NCBI RefSeq assembly: GCF_005887555.1
Contig: NZ_VCIA01000001.1
Coordinates: forward strand, 3,286,001-3,350,000
Length of the DNA stretch: 64,000 nucleotides
Direction: 5' to 3'
DNA from: Lentibacillus cibarius
GTDB taxonomy: Bacteria > Bacillota > Bacilli > Bacillales > Amphibacillaceae
Shown: piece by piece, positions 9,147 to 18,729 of the stretch
Position numbering within the stretch: position 1 is the first letter of the stretch
Layout of the letters: the number at the start of each line of letters is the position of its first letter
Position numbers and translations under genes: made by a program
Notes under the pieces: model-generated
Told to the model about the DNA's origin: nothing
Seen by the model: the letters and a program-made list of their open reading frames with translations, nothing else
Databases searched by the model: none

Positions 9147-10199
9147 ATGAAAGGTTGGATGGGTAAAATCCGTGCAGTTTTTCTACTGGGTCTGACGGCT
9201 CTGGTGCTTTCGGCATGTGGTAGGGAGAACCTAACCGCACTTGACCCGAAAGGTTACGGGGCACAAAAATCATTTGATTTAATCATTCTTTCAACTGTTG
9301 TAATGCTTTTTGTGCTGGCTGCCGTCATGGTTGTTTATACGATTGTATTGATCAAGTACAGGAAGAAAAAAGGTCAGGAAGATTATATCCCGAAACAGGT
9401 GGAAGGTAATAAAACACTGGAGACGATATGGACTATTATTCCGATTATCCTGCTGTTAATCATTGCTGTTCCTACCGTTACTGCAACATTTGACTTGGCG
9501 GATACTTCGGGTTCTGATGATCACATGAATATTCAAGTGACTGGTAACCAGTACTGGTGGCATTTCAATTATGAAGGACAGGAAATCCAAACAAGTCAGG
9601 ATATGTATATTCCGGTGGGTGAAAAAGTTTACCTTAACATGAAGTCAGCTGATGTCACTCATTCATTCTGGTTGCCTACTGTTACAGGGAAAATGGACGT
9701 AAACCCGGATAATGAAAACACCATGTACATCGAAGCTTATGAAGAGGGTGTTTACTGGGGTAAATGTGCTGAATTCTGCGGACCTGCTCACTCGCTTATG
9801 GACTTTAAAGTCATTGCCGTAAGCCAAGATGAATTTGATCAGTGGGTAGCAGACATGCAGAATGTCGATCCTGATGCTGAGCCGGATAGTGCTGTGGCAC
9901 AGGATGGAAAGGCTCTCTTTGAAGAAAATAACTGCATGGGGTGTCACGCCATTGGATCATCCCCGGTACAAGTCGGTCCAAATCTGACAGACTTTGGTAA
10001 TCGGTCTAAATTAGCCGGTACAGAAGAAATGAATAAAGAGAACCTTGTTCAATGGATAATGGATCCTGAATCCATGAAACCCGGTAATAAAATGACCGGT
10101 AATTATCCAGAAGTATCAAAAGATGAAGCGGGTAAAATTGCAGAATATCTATTGCAATTAAAACCGTCTGAAATCACACCTGAAAGCGCAAAGGATTAA
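9147..10199 (+). CDS. ctaC: Cytochrome c oxidase subunit II (caa3 type)
   Basis: A 350-residue subunit II. It has a lipoprotein signal ending LSAC (lipidated Cys24), two membrane segments (about 46-70 and 92-112), and a cupredoxin domain with the CuA ligands in CAEFCGPAH. A fused C-terminal cytochrome c domain carries the heme site CMGCH (first Cys at about 263) and a likely axial Met in SMKPGNKM. The fusion marks a caa3-type cytochrome c oxidase, in which electrons reach CuA from the attached heme c. The ATG follows AGAGAGG; 50 bp separate it from ctaD. Confidence 0.97.
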   Translation: MKGWMGKIRAVFLLGLTALVLSACGRENLTALDPKGYGAQKSFDLIILSTVVMLFVLAAVMVVYTIVLIKYRKKKGQEDYIPKQVEGNKTLETIWTIIPIILLLIIAVPTVTATFDLADTSGSDDHMNIQVTGNQYWWHFNYEGQEIQTSQDMYIPVGEKVYLNMKSADVTHSFWLPTVTGKMDVNPDNENTMYIEAYEEGVYWGKCAEFCGPAHSLMDFKVIAVSQDEFDQWVADMQNVDPDAEPDSAVAQDGKALFEENNCMGCHAIGSSPVQVGPNLTDFGNRSKLAGTEEMNKENLVQWIMDPESMKPGNKMTGNYPEVSKDEAGKIAEYLLQLKPSEITPESAKD

Positions 10200-10249
10200 T
10201 GTTTCATTCTAAATTATGACTTGAAAAGATGAAAGGGAGGTTACTGATT

Positions 10250-12103
10250 ATGAGTATAGCAGCTGCTCAAAAACGGAGCTTCGGCGCTGTCCTGTGGGAT
10301 TATTTAACTACTGTCGACCATAAGAAAATTGCACATTTGTACTTGATTGGCGGAGGGTTTTTCTTCCTGCTTGGCGGACTTGAAGCGATGATTATCCGTA
10401 TACAGCTGATTAAACCCGAGAATGATTTTGTCAGTGCTGGTTTTTATAATGAAGTTTTCACCATGCATGGAACAACGATGATTTTTCTTGCTGCCATGCC
10501 GCTGTTATTAGGTTTGATGAATGCCGCAGTTCCATTGCAGATTGGGGCGCGGGATGTCGCTTTTCCATTTTTAAATTCATTAGGATTCTGGTTGTTTATG
10601 TTTGGTGGTCTTTTGCTGAACATGAGCTGGTTCTTCGGAGGTGCACCTGATGCCGGCTGGACATCATATGTACCGGTATCCACAACGTCCCCGGGGCACG
10701 GTGTAGACTTCTATGTGATGGGCTTGCAGATAGCAGGTGCCGGAACATTGATCGGTGGTATTAACTTCCTGGTGACGATTATCAATATGCGTGCACCTGG
10801 TATGACTTTTATGCGTATGCCACTGTTTTCATGGACGACATTTATAACAAGTGTTTTAATCTTATTCGCATTCCCGGCATTAACGGTTGGATTGTTCCTG
10901 TTAATGTTTGATCGTATGTTCGGTACAGCGTTTTTCGATGTTAGCCTAGGTGGTAACACCATTATTTGGCAGCATTTATTCTGGATATTTGGGCATCCGG
11001 AGGTATATATATTAATACTTCCGACGTTTGGCATATTCAGTGATGTGTTTTCAACATTCTCTAAAAAACGCTTGTTCGGCTACACGGCAATGGTGTTTGC
11101 GACTATTCTGATTGCCTTTTTAGGTTTTATGGTTTGGGCGCACCACATGTTCACCGTAGGCCTTGGTCCTGTAGCAAACTCGCTATTTGCGATTGCAACA
11201 ATGGCCATCGCGGTGCCAACGGGAATTAAAATCTTTAACTGGCTAGCGACAATGTGGGGAGGAAGTATAACCATAAACACAACGATGCTTTGGTCATTAG
11301 GTTTTATCCCTACATTTACAATTGGCGGAATGACTGGTGTCATGGTTGCGTCAGTTGTTGCAGACTATCAGTACCATGATACGTACTTCGTTGTTGCACA
11401 CTTCCACTATGTAATTGTTGGTGGTACGGTATTTGGAATCATGGCAGGTCTGCATCATTGGTGGCCAAAAATGTTCGGACGCATTCTTAATGAGACAATG
11501 GGTAAATTGACTTTCTGGACATTTTTTATCGGTTTCCATTTGACATTCTTTATCCAGCACTTCCTTGGTTTAATGGGAATGCCGCGTCGTTATTGGGTGT
11601 TCCTCGAAAATCAGGGGCTTGATCTGGGTAACTTGATAAGTACAATTGGTGCCTTCTTCATGGCATTTGGTGTCATCGTGTTCATGATTAATGTTGTGTA
11701 TTCAGCGGTTAAAGGAGAAAAGGCCGGTGCGGACCCTTGGGATGGACGTACGCTTGAGTGGACAATCGCATCACCGCCGCCATTCTATAATTTTAAACAG
11801 ACACCGCTGGTTCGTGGACTTGATCCATTGTGGATTGAAAAGACAGAAGGAAAAGGGAAAATGACACCTGCAGAGCCACTGGGTGATATTCATATGCCAA
11901 ACCCAACGTTCTTGCCGTTCATGATGTCATTAGGACTATTCGTTGCCGGCTTTGGTTTTATTTACCAAGTGAACTATGATTGGGCATATGGACTGTTATT
12001 CGGTGGTATGGCAATCACCTTAGTTTGTATGCTCCTGCGCTCGCTGAAAGACGACCATGGTTACCATATTCCGAAAGAGGAATTAGAAGGGAAGGCTAAA
12101 TAA
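10250..12103 (+). CDS. ctaD: Cytochrome c oxidase subunit I
   Basis: A 617-residue heme-copper oxidase subunit I, the catalytic core that reduces O2 and pumps protons. Visible features include the low-spin heme histidine region FTMHGTTM, the FWIFGHPEVYI motif holding the CuB His and the cross-linked Tyr, the HH pair in WAHHMFTVG, and the heme a/a3 ligands in TYFVVAHFHYV. At least twelve membrane segments are present. The ATG at 10250 has AAGGGAGG nine bases upstream; a longer in-frame start at 10229 lacks one. It is followed after 1 bp by ctaE. Confidence 0.97.
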   Translation: MSIAAAQKRSFGAVLWDYLTTVDHKKIAHLYLIGGGFFFLLGGLEAMIIRIQLIKPENDFVSAGFYNEVFTMHGTTMIFLAAMPLLLGLMNAAVPLQIGARDVAFPFLNSLGFWLFMFGGLLLNMSWFFGGAPDAGWTSYVPVSTTSPGHGVDFYVMGLQIAGAGTLIGGINFLVTIINMRAPGMTFMRMPLFSWTTFITSVLILFAFPALTVGLFLLMFDRMFGTAFFDVSLGGNTIIWQHLFWIFGHPEVYILILPTFGIFSDVFSTFSKKRLFGYTAMVFATILIAFLGFMVWAHHMFTVGLGPVANSLFAIATMAIAVPTGIKIFNWLATMWGGSITINTTMLWSLGFIPTFTIGGMTGVMVASVVADYQYHDTYFVVAHFHYVIVGGTVFGIMAGLHHWWPKMFGRILNETMGKLTFWTFFIGFHLTFFIQHFLGLMGMPRRYWVFLENQGLDLGNLISTIGAFFMAFGVIVFMINVVYSAVKGEKAGADPWDGRTLEWTIASPPPFYNFKQTPLVRGLDPLWIEKTEGKGKMTPAEPLGDIHMPNPTFLPFMMSLGLFVAGFGFIYQVNYDWAYGLLFGGMAITLVCMLLRSLKDDHGYHIPKEELEGKAK

Positions 12104-12104
12104 T

Positions 12105-12728
12105 ATGAGTCATGATCAATCATTGAATCCGGAAATCATGCCGAATGAGCCGGAAAAAGCCACCCTTGAAGGAAAGAATAAATTTCTCGGTTTTTGGTTC
12201 TTTCTTGGTGGGGAAACCGTATTGTTCGCCAGCCTATTTGGTACATTTCTTGCCTTGCGCCATTCAACGGCTGACGGGCCAACGGCAAATGAACTGTTCG
12301 GATTGGAACTTGTCTTCATCATGACCATGCTGCTTTTGACAAGTTCACTCACAAGTGTATACGCTGTATACCAAATGCGGAATAACAATTTTAAGAAAAT
12401 GCAACTCTGGTTTGGCATTACTGCTGTTTTAGGTTTTGCATTTCTGGGGTGTGAAATATATGAGTTCACACACTATATTACTGAGTATGGTTTCACATTC
12501 CGTTCGTCTGCATTTGGATCAGCTTTCTATGCACTTGTTGGCTTCCACGGAGGTCACGTAACATTTGGGCTGGCATGGCTGATAGCCTTAATGCTACGCA
12601 ACGCAAAACGGGGACTAAACTTGTATAATGCACCTAAATATTATACGTTCAGCCTTTACTGGCATTTTATCGATGTTATTTGGGTGTTCATTTTCACGGT
12701 AGTCTACCTAATGGGAAAGGTGGGATAA
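12105..12728 (+). CDS. ctaE: Cytochrome c oxidase subunit III
   Basis: A 207-residue membrane protein with five predicted helices. The family signature FHGGHVTFGL and the YWHFIDVIWVFIF end identify subunit III of heme-copper oxidases. It packs beside subunit I and supports stable turnover. The gene starts one base after the ctaD stop, with its binding site in the ctaD end (AGAAGGG), which suggests translational coupling. Confidence 0.97.
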   Translation: MSHDQSLNPEIMPNEPEKATLEGKNKFLGFWFFLGGETVLFASLFGTFLALRHSTADGPTANELFGLELVFIMTMLLLTSSLTSVYAVYQMRNNNFKKMQLWFGITAVLGFAFLGCEIYEFTHYITEYGFTFRSSAFGSAFYALVGFHGGHVTFGLAWLIALMLRNAKRGLNLYNAPKYYTFSLYWHFIDVIWVFIFTVVYLMGKVG

Positions 12729-12731
12729 TCA

Positions 12732-13055
12732 ATGGCTGAGAACACCAATTCCGGAGAAGGCAATCCGTTCCATAGACAAAAGAACAGAGAGGAAATGAAA
12801 AAACAGCTTATTTCCTTTGCCTTGATGATTCTATTTACAATTATTGCCTTTGTTATCGTTACAACGGATATGATGAAAGAAATGTACGTTATACCCGTGC
12901 TGCTAATTTTGGCTATCGTACAGGTTGCTTTCCAGTTATACTATTTTATGCATTTAAAGGATAAGGGACACGAGTTCGCCAGTGTCATGATTTACGGCGG
13001 TGTGTGGGCCGCGGCGCTGACTCTGGCAGGGCTAGGTGTTATCACATGGTGGTAA
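12732..13055 (+). CDS. ctaF: Cytochrome c oxidase subunit IV
   Basis: A 107-residue protein with a polar N-terminus of about 30 residues and three membrane helices, ending in WW. The QLYYFMHLKDKGHE stretch is typical of the CtaF/COX4 family of caa3 oxidases. It begins 3 bp after ctaE, behind GGAAAGGTGGG, and is followed by a terminator, so it is the last gene of the oxidase operon. Confidence 0.95.
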   Translation: MAENTNSGEGNPFHRQKNREEMKKQLISFALMILFTIIAFVIVTTDMMKEMYVIPVLLILAIVQVAFQLYYFMHLKDKGHEFASVMIYGGVWAAALTLAGLGVITWW

Positions 13056-13061
13056 TGTGTT

Positions 13062-13090
13062 AAAAGACCGGGGACTATCCCGGTCTTTTT
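13062..13090 (+). terminator. Terminator of the ctaBCDEF operon
   Basis: Stem AAAAGACCGGG / CCCGGTCTTTTT with a 5-base loop, right after ctaF. Confidence 0.88.
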
Positions 13091-13205
13091 CATTACAGAA
13101 GATTGTGATTTTCTGTCTTTAAATTGTCATATTACATGTGTGTGTGTTGGTGAAAAATACGTTATAATAAAATAAGTATAATACTCATTTTTGGAGTGTG
13201 TTTAT

Positions 13206-14126
13206 ATGTGGCTTGAGTTACAGATATTCGGTTTTCGCGCGCTGTGGAGTCCCTACTTCTTGCTATTTGTTTTGGGGCTTGCATTAACATATTATTTGAT
13301 TACAGGACCATACCGTCATAAGTTTGGTGGTAAAGGGGAAGCACGTCCATCAGGGAAGCAACAAGCCTTTGTCTATTCTGGCTTGGTTCTTCTATATGCT
13401 GTAAAAGGATCACCAATTGATTTATTGACCCATATCACACTAACAGCCCATATGATACAGATGGCCATTTATTTACTAATATTCCCCATCTTTACCATTA
13501 AGGGTATACCAGCATGGTTGTGGGAAAAGGCTGTCTGCCGGCCATTGATTGAACCGGCTATGAGATTCCTGTCAAAACCGCTCATATCATTGCTTTTGTT
13601 TAACACATTGTTTTCGTTTTATCATTTGCCGGTAATATTTGATTTTGCGAAGTCTTCACAAATGGCACATTCAACTTTTTCGGTCGTTCTTTTAATCGCA
13701 GCATTTGTTGTTTGGTGGCCAATGCTTTCGCCTATGAAGGAATTTAACCGCATGCAACCGCTTGGGAAGATTTTCTACATTTTCACAAATAGTGTTTTAA
13801 TTACACCTGCTTGTGTATTGCTTATTTTTGCTGATGCTCCTGTTTATGCTGCCTACACGCGGGACGGGGCTTGGATACAGGCATTGGCTTTATGCGTGCC
13901 AGCCGATGTACTACAAGGGCTGCCTGGTTCTATTTCCGGACCAGAGTTTTTCTCGCCAATGACGATTTTAGAGGATCAACAGCTTGGTGGAATTGTCATG
14001 AAATTTATGCAGGAAATAACCTATGGTGTTGTTCTAATGACAGTTATCGCTGATTGGTTTAAAAAGGAAAATAGCGGTGTGGACCCATTGCCTGCGAATG
14101 CATATGAAGAATTACAGAATGACTGA
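13206..14126 (+). CDS. ctaG: Cytochrome c oxidase assembly factor CtaG
   Basis: A 306-residue protein with about seven membrane helices of the caa3_CtaG family, needed for active caa3 oxidase in B. subtilis, probably in copper delivery. Typical segments are the YAVKGSPIDLL and FSFYHLPVIFD stretches and a His- and Met-containing helix (THITLTAHMIQM). The ATG at 13206 follows TTGGAGTG; the longer frame begins with TTG and has no ribosome site. It sits behind the cta operon terminator with its own upstream region. Confidence 0.92.
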   Translation: MWLELQIFGFRALWSPYFLLFVLGLALTYYLITGPYRHKFGGKGEARPSGKQQAFVYSGLVLLYAVKGSPIDLLTHITLTAHMIQMAIYLLIFPIFTIKGIPAWLWEKAVCRPLIEPAMRFLSKPLISLLLFNTLFSFYHLPVIFDFAKSSQMAHSTFSVVLLIAAFVVWWPMLSPMKEFNRMQPLGKIFYIFTNSVLITPACVLLIFADAPVYAAYTRDGAWIQALALCVPADVLQGLPGSISGPEFFSPMTILEDQQLGGIVMKFMQEITYGVVLMTVIADWFKKENSGVDPLPANAYEELQND

Positions 14127-14166
14127 ATAAACACACCCTGATTTCTGGGGTTATGTTTTATTCAGT
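14123..14166 (+). terminator. Terminator after ctaG
   Basis: Long stem CTGAATAAACA... / ...TGTTTTATTCAG with a CCC/GGG inner part, overlapping the last codon of ctaG. Confidence 0.65.
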
Positions 14167-14193
14167 CATAGTGAAAGGATTGATTACCGGATT

Positions 14194-14649
14194 ATGCCAC
14201 TTTTACCGACGATAAGTACCTTTTTTATTGTGGCGAGTGCTGTATTAGTTGCAATTGGCTGGACATTCATCGCTAAGGGACACAAGAAGGCTCATAAGCG
14301 AACGATGCTTTCCGCGGCTGTATGTGCTTTGTTATTCTTTATTATTTATGTATCCAGAACAGCTTTCATTGGAAATACAAGTTTTGGTGGGCCGGATGAT
14401 ATAAAAATTTATTATACAATCTTTTTAATTTTTCATATCTTCCTTGCTACTACCGGCGCATTGTTTGGCGTTGTAACAATCACGCTTGCTTTCAAACGAA
14501 AAATACGTATACATAGGAAAATTGGCCCTATTACAAGTATTATTTGGTTCTGTAGTGCTGCTACTGGTGTGGCTGTTTATTTGCTTTTGTACATTATTTA
14601 CGATGGAGGAAAGACAACCAGCATGCTAAAGGCAATTCTTGGTGGCTAA
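14194..14649 (+). CDS. DUF420 (YozB-like) membrane protein
   Basis: A 151-residue protein with four hydrophobic helices and the polar segment GHKKAHKRTML between helices 1 and 2, plus a Gly-rich FIGNTSFGGP loop. This is the pattern of the DUF420/YozB family, which is often next to ctaG and other cytochrome oxidase assembly genes (related proteins are CtaM-like oxidase factors). Histidines in the loops and helices could bind metal or heme. The start ATG at 14194 has only a weak upstream GAAAGGATTG, so the exact start is less sure. Confidence 0.8.
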   Translation: MPLLPTISTFFIVASAVLVAIGWTFIAKGHKKAHKRTMLSAAVCALLFFIIYVSRTAFIGNTSFGGPDDIKIYYTIFLIFHIFLATTGALFGVVTITLAFKRKIRIHRKIGPITSIIWFCSAATGVAVYLLLYIIYDGGKTTSMLKAILGG

Positions 14650-14691
14650 AGATTGATGCTACCTATGAACTGATGATGATTAAATGAAGAT

Positions 14692-14730
14692 AAAAAACGT
14701 GTGCGGGATGTTCGCACACGTTAAATTTTT
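14692..14730. terminator. Bidirectional terminator
   Basis: Perfect stem AACGTGTGCG / CGCACACGTT with a 7-base loop, A-run on the left and T-run on the right, between converging genes. Confidence 0.85.
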
Positions 14731-15779
14731 GTATTCCATTTGATAATACCGGCTTCTTTTGCTGAATTGAACGCTATTAGCAACAATGGTCCAAGAATAA
14801 ATCCGAGCAGTCCAAGCAGTTTTATTCCTAAAAACATGGCAATCAATGTGGCCAGTGGAGAAAGCCCAATATGTTGACCCATTACTTTTGGTTCGACTGT
14901 TCTCCGTATAGCTAGCAATACAATCGCCAATATGGCCAACTGTATTCCAAGGAAGGTATCTCCACTGATAAAGGCAAATAAAGACCATGGTCCAAGGACA
15001 GCAATAGAGCCTATAATTGGGATGAAATCGACAATCCAGATAAAGAGTGACATAATAATAGCCACTTGTGGAATAATCAGGAATAGCCCGATTAAAGTAA
15101 CGACAAAAATAATGATACTTACAAGAAACTGTGCTTTGAAAAACCCAAGGATAACATGGGAAAGCCTCGTGTTCATGAAAGAAACCTTTTCTGCTGTTTC
15201 CTTCGTCATGAAGCTGTATAATTTTGACTTGAGTACCGGCAGTTCAAGCATGAACAAAAATAGGGCGATCAAATAAACCAGAAAGCTGATTAAGTATTGT
15301 GGAACCTGGGCAACAATCTGAGAAATACGTTCGATGGTGATGGTTTCATTTAGTGTCATACTCATTGATGTAAGCTGTGATTCAATTGTGTTTGAAACTT
15401 GTTCATAAAATTCATTCGGAAGATTTTCAGTATACTTTCTAAAGCTGGCATCCCAATTTCCATATGCACTGTTCAATTGTGTTATGTAGGAAGGGATATC
15501 TTCAGCAAACGTAATGACTTGTGTTACCGCTTTTGTTACAATAAATGCCCCACCGAGTCCCAGGAAAATCAGAAATAGCAGAAAGACGATGATGACTGAA
15601 GCTTTCCTGCTGAGTTTTGTCTTTCGCTGAATGAATCTGATAACTGGATTAAGCATTAAGGCTGTAACCAATGCCAGAACTAATGGAATGGAGACTGGCA
15701 AAATAAAGAATACAAAAAGCAGTAGAATCAATATTAAAAAAATCAATGACCATTGGCGCTTAGTTATCGATCGAAACAA
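14721..15779 (-). CDS. AI-2E family transporter (YtvI-like membrane protein)
   Basis: An approximately 352-residue polytopic membrane protein. Two helices at the N-terminus are followed by the RKTKLSRKASVI segment, a soluble stretch (about residues 90-170), and then several helices. It contains IVDFIPIIGS, the hallmark of the AI-2E/PerM transporter family, and a C-terminal FILGPLLLIAF. Members export diverse substrates, some linked to autoinducer-2 or Na+/H+ exchange, so the substrate is unknown. The frame opens at 15806 with a TTG, but its first codons themselves read GGAGGAAAGG. I therefore prefer the TTG at 15779; the start is uncertain. Confidence 0.82.
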   Translation of the reverse strand: MFRSITKRQWSLIFLILILLLFVFFILPVSIPLVLALVTALMLNPVIRFIQRKTKLSRKASVIIVFLLFLIFLGLGGAFIVTKAVTQVITFAEDIPSYITQLNSAYGNWDASFRKYTENLPNEFYEQVSNTIESQLTSMSMTLNETITIERISQIVAQVPQYLISFLVYLIALFLFMLELPVLKSKLYSFMTKETAEKVSFMNTRLSHVILGFFKAQFLVSIIIFVVTLIGLFLIIPQVAIIMSLFIWIVDFIPIIGSIAVLGPWSLFAFISGDTFLGIQLAILAIVLLAIRRTVEPKVMGQHIGLSPLATLIAMFLGIKLLGLLGFILGPLLLIAFNSAKEAGIIKWNTKI

Positions 15780-15922
15780 TGTAAGTAGGAGTCCCCTTTC
15801 CTCCAAGAGTTACATATATTAGAAATATGTAGGTCATCATAGCCCTCTTGTATGGAGGTTATGATACATTTCACAAGTTTCCAAGCTCTCGGGAAAACAA
15901 CGGTGAATTCGGCTTTGAAAAA

Positions 15923-15959
15923 ACAACTGCTCGTTGTTAAATCAACGACGAGCAGTTGG
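15923..15959 (-). terminator. Terminator of the yugN-like gene
   Basis: On the minus strand, stem CAACTGCTCGT / ACGAGCAGTTG followed by TTTTTTC. Confidence 0.88.
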
Positions 15960-15966
15960 CTTACTC

Positions 15967-16332
15967 TTATTTTTTGTACTGATCGATATCATCTTTTATT
16001 TTGGAAATAAGATTTGTCGCACGATCAACAAGGTTTTCCGGGAAATTCTCATCTTCCCCGTATTCCACGCCGTGTGGATAGTAATGTTTGCCAAGAAGCG
16101 GAGTTTTCAACTGAATGACAGCATCACCCCGGTCGACGTCACCTTCAATAGCATATCCTTGAATACGAATATAATATGTAATGTTTTTTTCTTTAGAAGC
16201 AATTTTATAATCGTATGTTACACGCTCGTAATCCCACTGGCCCGCACGTATAAAAGCATGATTTCCCATCAGGCGATCAAGTGGTTGAATATCAACAACT
16301 GCTTCTTCAATTTCTGTATTTTCCAGTTTCAT
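15967..16332 (-). CDS. YugN-like family protein
   Basis: A 121-residue soluble protein with no signal or membrane segment. The GQWDYERVTYDYKI stretch and the predicted alpha/beta layout match the YugN-like family, whose role is unknown. The ATG at 16332 has GTGAGGTG upstream on the minus strand. It is a single-gene unit with its own terminator, located here between an AI-2E transporter gene and ylbB; yugN is elsewhere in B. subtilis. Confidence 0.78.
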   Translation of the reverse strand: MKLENTEIEEAVVDIQPLDRLMGNHAFIRAGQWDYERVTYDYKIASKEKNITYYIRIQGYAIEGDVDRGDAVIQLKTPLLGKHYYPHGVEYGEDENFPENLVDRATNLISKIKDDIDQYKK

Positions 16333-16487
16333 TTTTTACACCTCACAAAAATATCCTCTTTACGTTATGATAATCGAAAAAGCTTCGAGTTTCAATTGAA
16401 AAGGAATGCGATTTTCATGAAAGATATAGCCGATTTTGGGAATAAATAAGAAATGTACGATTAAATTTACACAAGGAGGGTACATCG

Positions 16488-16916
16488 ATGAAGTCGCTAA
16501 AAGATGTAATGAGTACTGATATAACTGTCTGTCGTAAAGACGATACGTTATATGATGCTGCAACGAAAATGAAAGAGCACAATGTTGGGGTTATTCCAGT
16601 GTGTGACGAAAATAAAAAGTTGGATGGTGTTATAACCGACCGTGATCTGGTTTTACGTGGGTATGCTGAACGAAAGCCGGACACGGAGGCAGTGCAGCAA
16701 GTAATGAGTGAACAACTACATTATGAAGCTCCGGATACTTCGGTTCAGACGGCCGCTAGTATCATGGCACAGAATCAAATTCGTCGTCTGCCAGTCGTTG
16801 AAAATGGGAAACTTGCCGGAATTGTTTCATTAGGAGATCTCTCCTTGGAGGATAAGTCTAATGAAGCAGCCGGAAGTGCACTTGAAGAAATTTCTGAACA
16901 ACCAGGGTTTCATTAA
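16488..16916 (+). CDS. ylbB: CBS-domain protein YlbB
   Basis: A 142-residue protein made of two CBS domains: about residues 7-60 (MSTDITVCRKDDTLYDAA to VITDRDLVLRGY) and 73-128 (MSEQLHYEAPDTSVQTAA to GIVSLGDLSL). Paired CBS domains bind adenine nucleotides and sense energy state. No effector domain is attached, so the partner is unknown. The ATG follows ACAAGGAGGG. Position and size match B. subtilis ylbB. Confidence 0.88.
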   Translation: MKSLKDVMSTDITVCRKDDTLYDAATKMKEHNVGVIPVCDENKKLDGVITDRDLVLRGYAERKPDTEAVQQVMSEQLHYEAPDTSVQTAASIMAQNQIRRLPVVENGKLAGIVSLGDLSLEDKSNEAAGSALEEISEQPGFH

Positions 16917-16996
16917 TGACTGTAGACCACATCATCTAATAGAGCGTGTTGAGGCCCATAAGACGTTTATAAAAAGGATTTTTCTACGTTTTGATA

Positions 16997-17033
16997 TAAC
17001 AACCGTATGCATTGACATACGGTTGTTTTTAAA
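16997..17033 (+). terminator. Terminator after ylbB
   Basis: Stem ACAACCGTATG / CATACGGTTGT around a CATTGA loop, followed by TTTT. Confidence 0.85.
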
Positions 17034-17154
17034 TGAAACAAGAAGTGGTTCACTTTCCAAAGGTGTCTCAGGTTGTAGGTGGATAAATAAGCATGTATTC
17101 ATCGGTTGTAGCATATAGTTTATTATAGAAGATTTAATAGAAGGGGAAACTTAT

Positions 17155-18216
17155 ATGCGGCTGATTCGAATTGCTATTCTAGTATTATTAATTATTTCTG
17201 GTGTCTATTATTTACTGGACAAGTATGATCTTGTCTCGAATGAAAAAGTCGTTGGTCCTAATGTATTGGAACAGAAGGAAAGTAAACTGGAAACAAAAGA
17301 AATTCCAAAAGATCGTTCCCTGATTCCGTATGAGGGGGATATCTATCAATGGATTGGAAAAGAAGCTAAACAACTGACGGAAAAACTGGGGGAACCACTT
17401 AGAAAAGACTTGACTGATTATGGATATGAATCGTGGGTGTATACGGATGGACGCAAACACTATATTCAGTTTGGAATTAATGATGACAGCATAAAGACGG
17501 TTTATGCAACGGGTCGTGATTTATCCCTTGAGCCCATTCACATTGGCCAAGCTTATGATTCCGTAAAAGAGCAGCTATCGTTTCCGGGAGAGGTAACTTA
17601 CAGTAAGGACCTATCATCGTATTCATTCCAGCTGCGTGATGAGGAACGACAAACCAGGCCGTTGGTAAAAGTCACGGATGATATTTTTATGCAGTTATAT
17701 TTCGACAGGTATACGGATGAATTGGCTGGTATTCGTGTGCTCACTGCGAATCTTTTGCTACTCCATCGTCCGTATGAAATGAAATACCGCGGTGCGTTGC
17801 CGGAAAAACCTGTTTATGATGATGATGAACAGCAGCAAATTGACACGGGAATGGAGAAACGAATATTTCATATGACCAACGTGTTCCGGAATCACTATGG
17901 GAAACAGGTGCTGAAATGGGATGATGCTGTTCGCGAGGTTGCTTATCTCCATAGTAAAGACATGGCAGAGAAAAACTATTTTTCCCATTATGGTAAAAAC
18001 GGTGATGGGTTAAAAGAGCGTCTAGCCACCAAAGAAGTATTTTATAAGTCGGCTGGGGAAAATATTGCTGCACAATATCCTGATGCGCAGGCAGCCATGC
18101 ATGGATGGATGAACAGTGAAGGTCACCGTGATGCATTGCTTAAAGACGATTATACACATTTAGGGGTTGGAGTGTATAAGTCTTACTACACACAAAACTT
18201 CGTCAAAAAGCGATGA
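17155..18216 (+). CDS. ylbC: YlbC, secreted CAP/SCP-domain protein
   Basis: A 353-residue exported protein. Residues 1-22 are an uncleaved signal or anchor (LIRIAILVLLIISGVYYLL). The middle part (about 60-200) holds two repeats of the CAP-associated domain, each with a GE.-.-YGY/Y.-.-F pattern. The C-terminal part (about 225-350) is a CAP/SCP domain with the conserved MTNVFRNHYG, HSKDMAEKNYFSH, AGENIA and SEGHRDALL motifs, including the two His and two Glu of the CAP pocket. Function is unknown; the family is common on spore-former cell surfaces. The ATG follows GAAGGGG. Confidence 0.88.
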   Translation: MRLIRIAILVLLIISGVYYLLDKYDLVSNEKVVGPNVLEQKESKLETKEIPKDRSLIPYEGDIYQWIGKEAKQLTEKLGEPLRKDLTDYGYESWVYTDGRKHYIQFGINDDSIKTVYATGRDLSLEPIHIGQAYDSVKEQLSFPGEVTYSKDLSSYSFQLRDEERQTRPLVKVTDDIFMQLYFDRYTDELAGIRVLTANLLLLHRPYEMKYRGALPEKPVYDDDEQQQIDTGMEKRIFHMTNVFRNHYGKQVLKWDDAVREVAYLHSKDMAEKNYFSHYGKNGDGLKERLATKEVFYKSAGENIAAQYPDAQAAMHGWMNSEGHRDALLKDDYTHLGVGVYKSYYTQNFVKKR

Positions 18217-18306
18217 TTAATAGTCCGAACATTCGCCTTAGGCACAGTATCGGCCCGGTTTTCATAAAATAAAGTAACAACATATCCGTTGCCGAGGTGA
18301 GTAGGA

Positions 18307-18720
18307 ATGAGTGATAAACTTCATCCAAGTGTAAGAGAATTCAAGGAATTTCTGCAGCGGCATCCGAAGCTGGTGGAAGAAGTTCGGAAAAGTGGCAGAG
18401 GCTGGCAGGAATATTATGAAAAATGGGCATTGCTCGGGGAAGATGACCCATTTTGGGATAAATACAAGGAGGAAAAATCGTCAAAAACAGAAAATAAACG
18501 ATCCCGCGGAAATGGAAAAAAAGAGATGATGGAGCGCCTGATCCAAATGTCTGAGAATATCGACATGGATAAACTTCAGACGCAAGTGGATAACATTAAT
18601 AGTGCCATTTCCACGGTACAGGGATTATTAGGTCAATTTCAGTCTTCAGATCATTCGTCACAGCAGTCATTCGATCCGTCAACCCAAAATAATCGCCCAT
18701 TTGGCGGATTCCGGGATTGA
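18307..18720 (+). CDS. ylbD: YlbD-family protein
   Basis: A 137-residue hydrophilic protein. The N-terminal half (HPSVREFKEFLQRHPKLVEE, GWQEYYEKWALLGEDDPFW) is typical of the YlbD family, annotated as putative spore coat proteins. The C-terminal 40 residues are rich in Ser, Gln and Asn. The ATG has GAGGTGAG upstream. It is followed after 9 bp by ylbE, so the two form an operon. Confidence 0.87.
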   Translation: MSDKLHPSVREFKEFLQRHPKLVEEVRKSGRGWQEYYEKWALLGEDDPFWDKYKEEKSSKTENKRSRGNGKKEMMERLIQMSENIDMDKLQTQVDNINSAISTVQGLLGQFQSSDHSSQQSFDPSTQNNRPFGGFRD

Positions 18721-18729
18721 GGTGGGAAG

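Noticed and set aside
10711..11343. Minus-strand frames opposite ctaD
   Set aside because: Shadows of a well-identified oxidase gene.
16861..17118. Plus-strand frame over the end of ylbB
   Set aside because: It runs through the ylbB terminator and resembles no protein.
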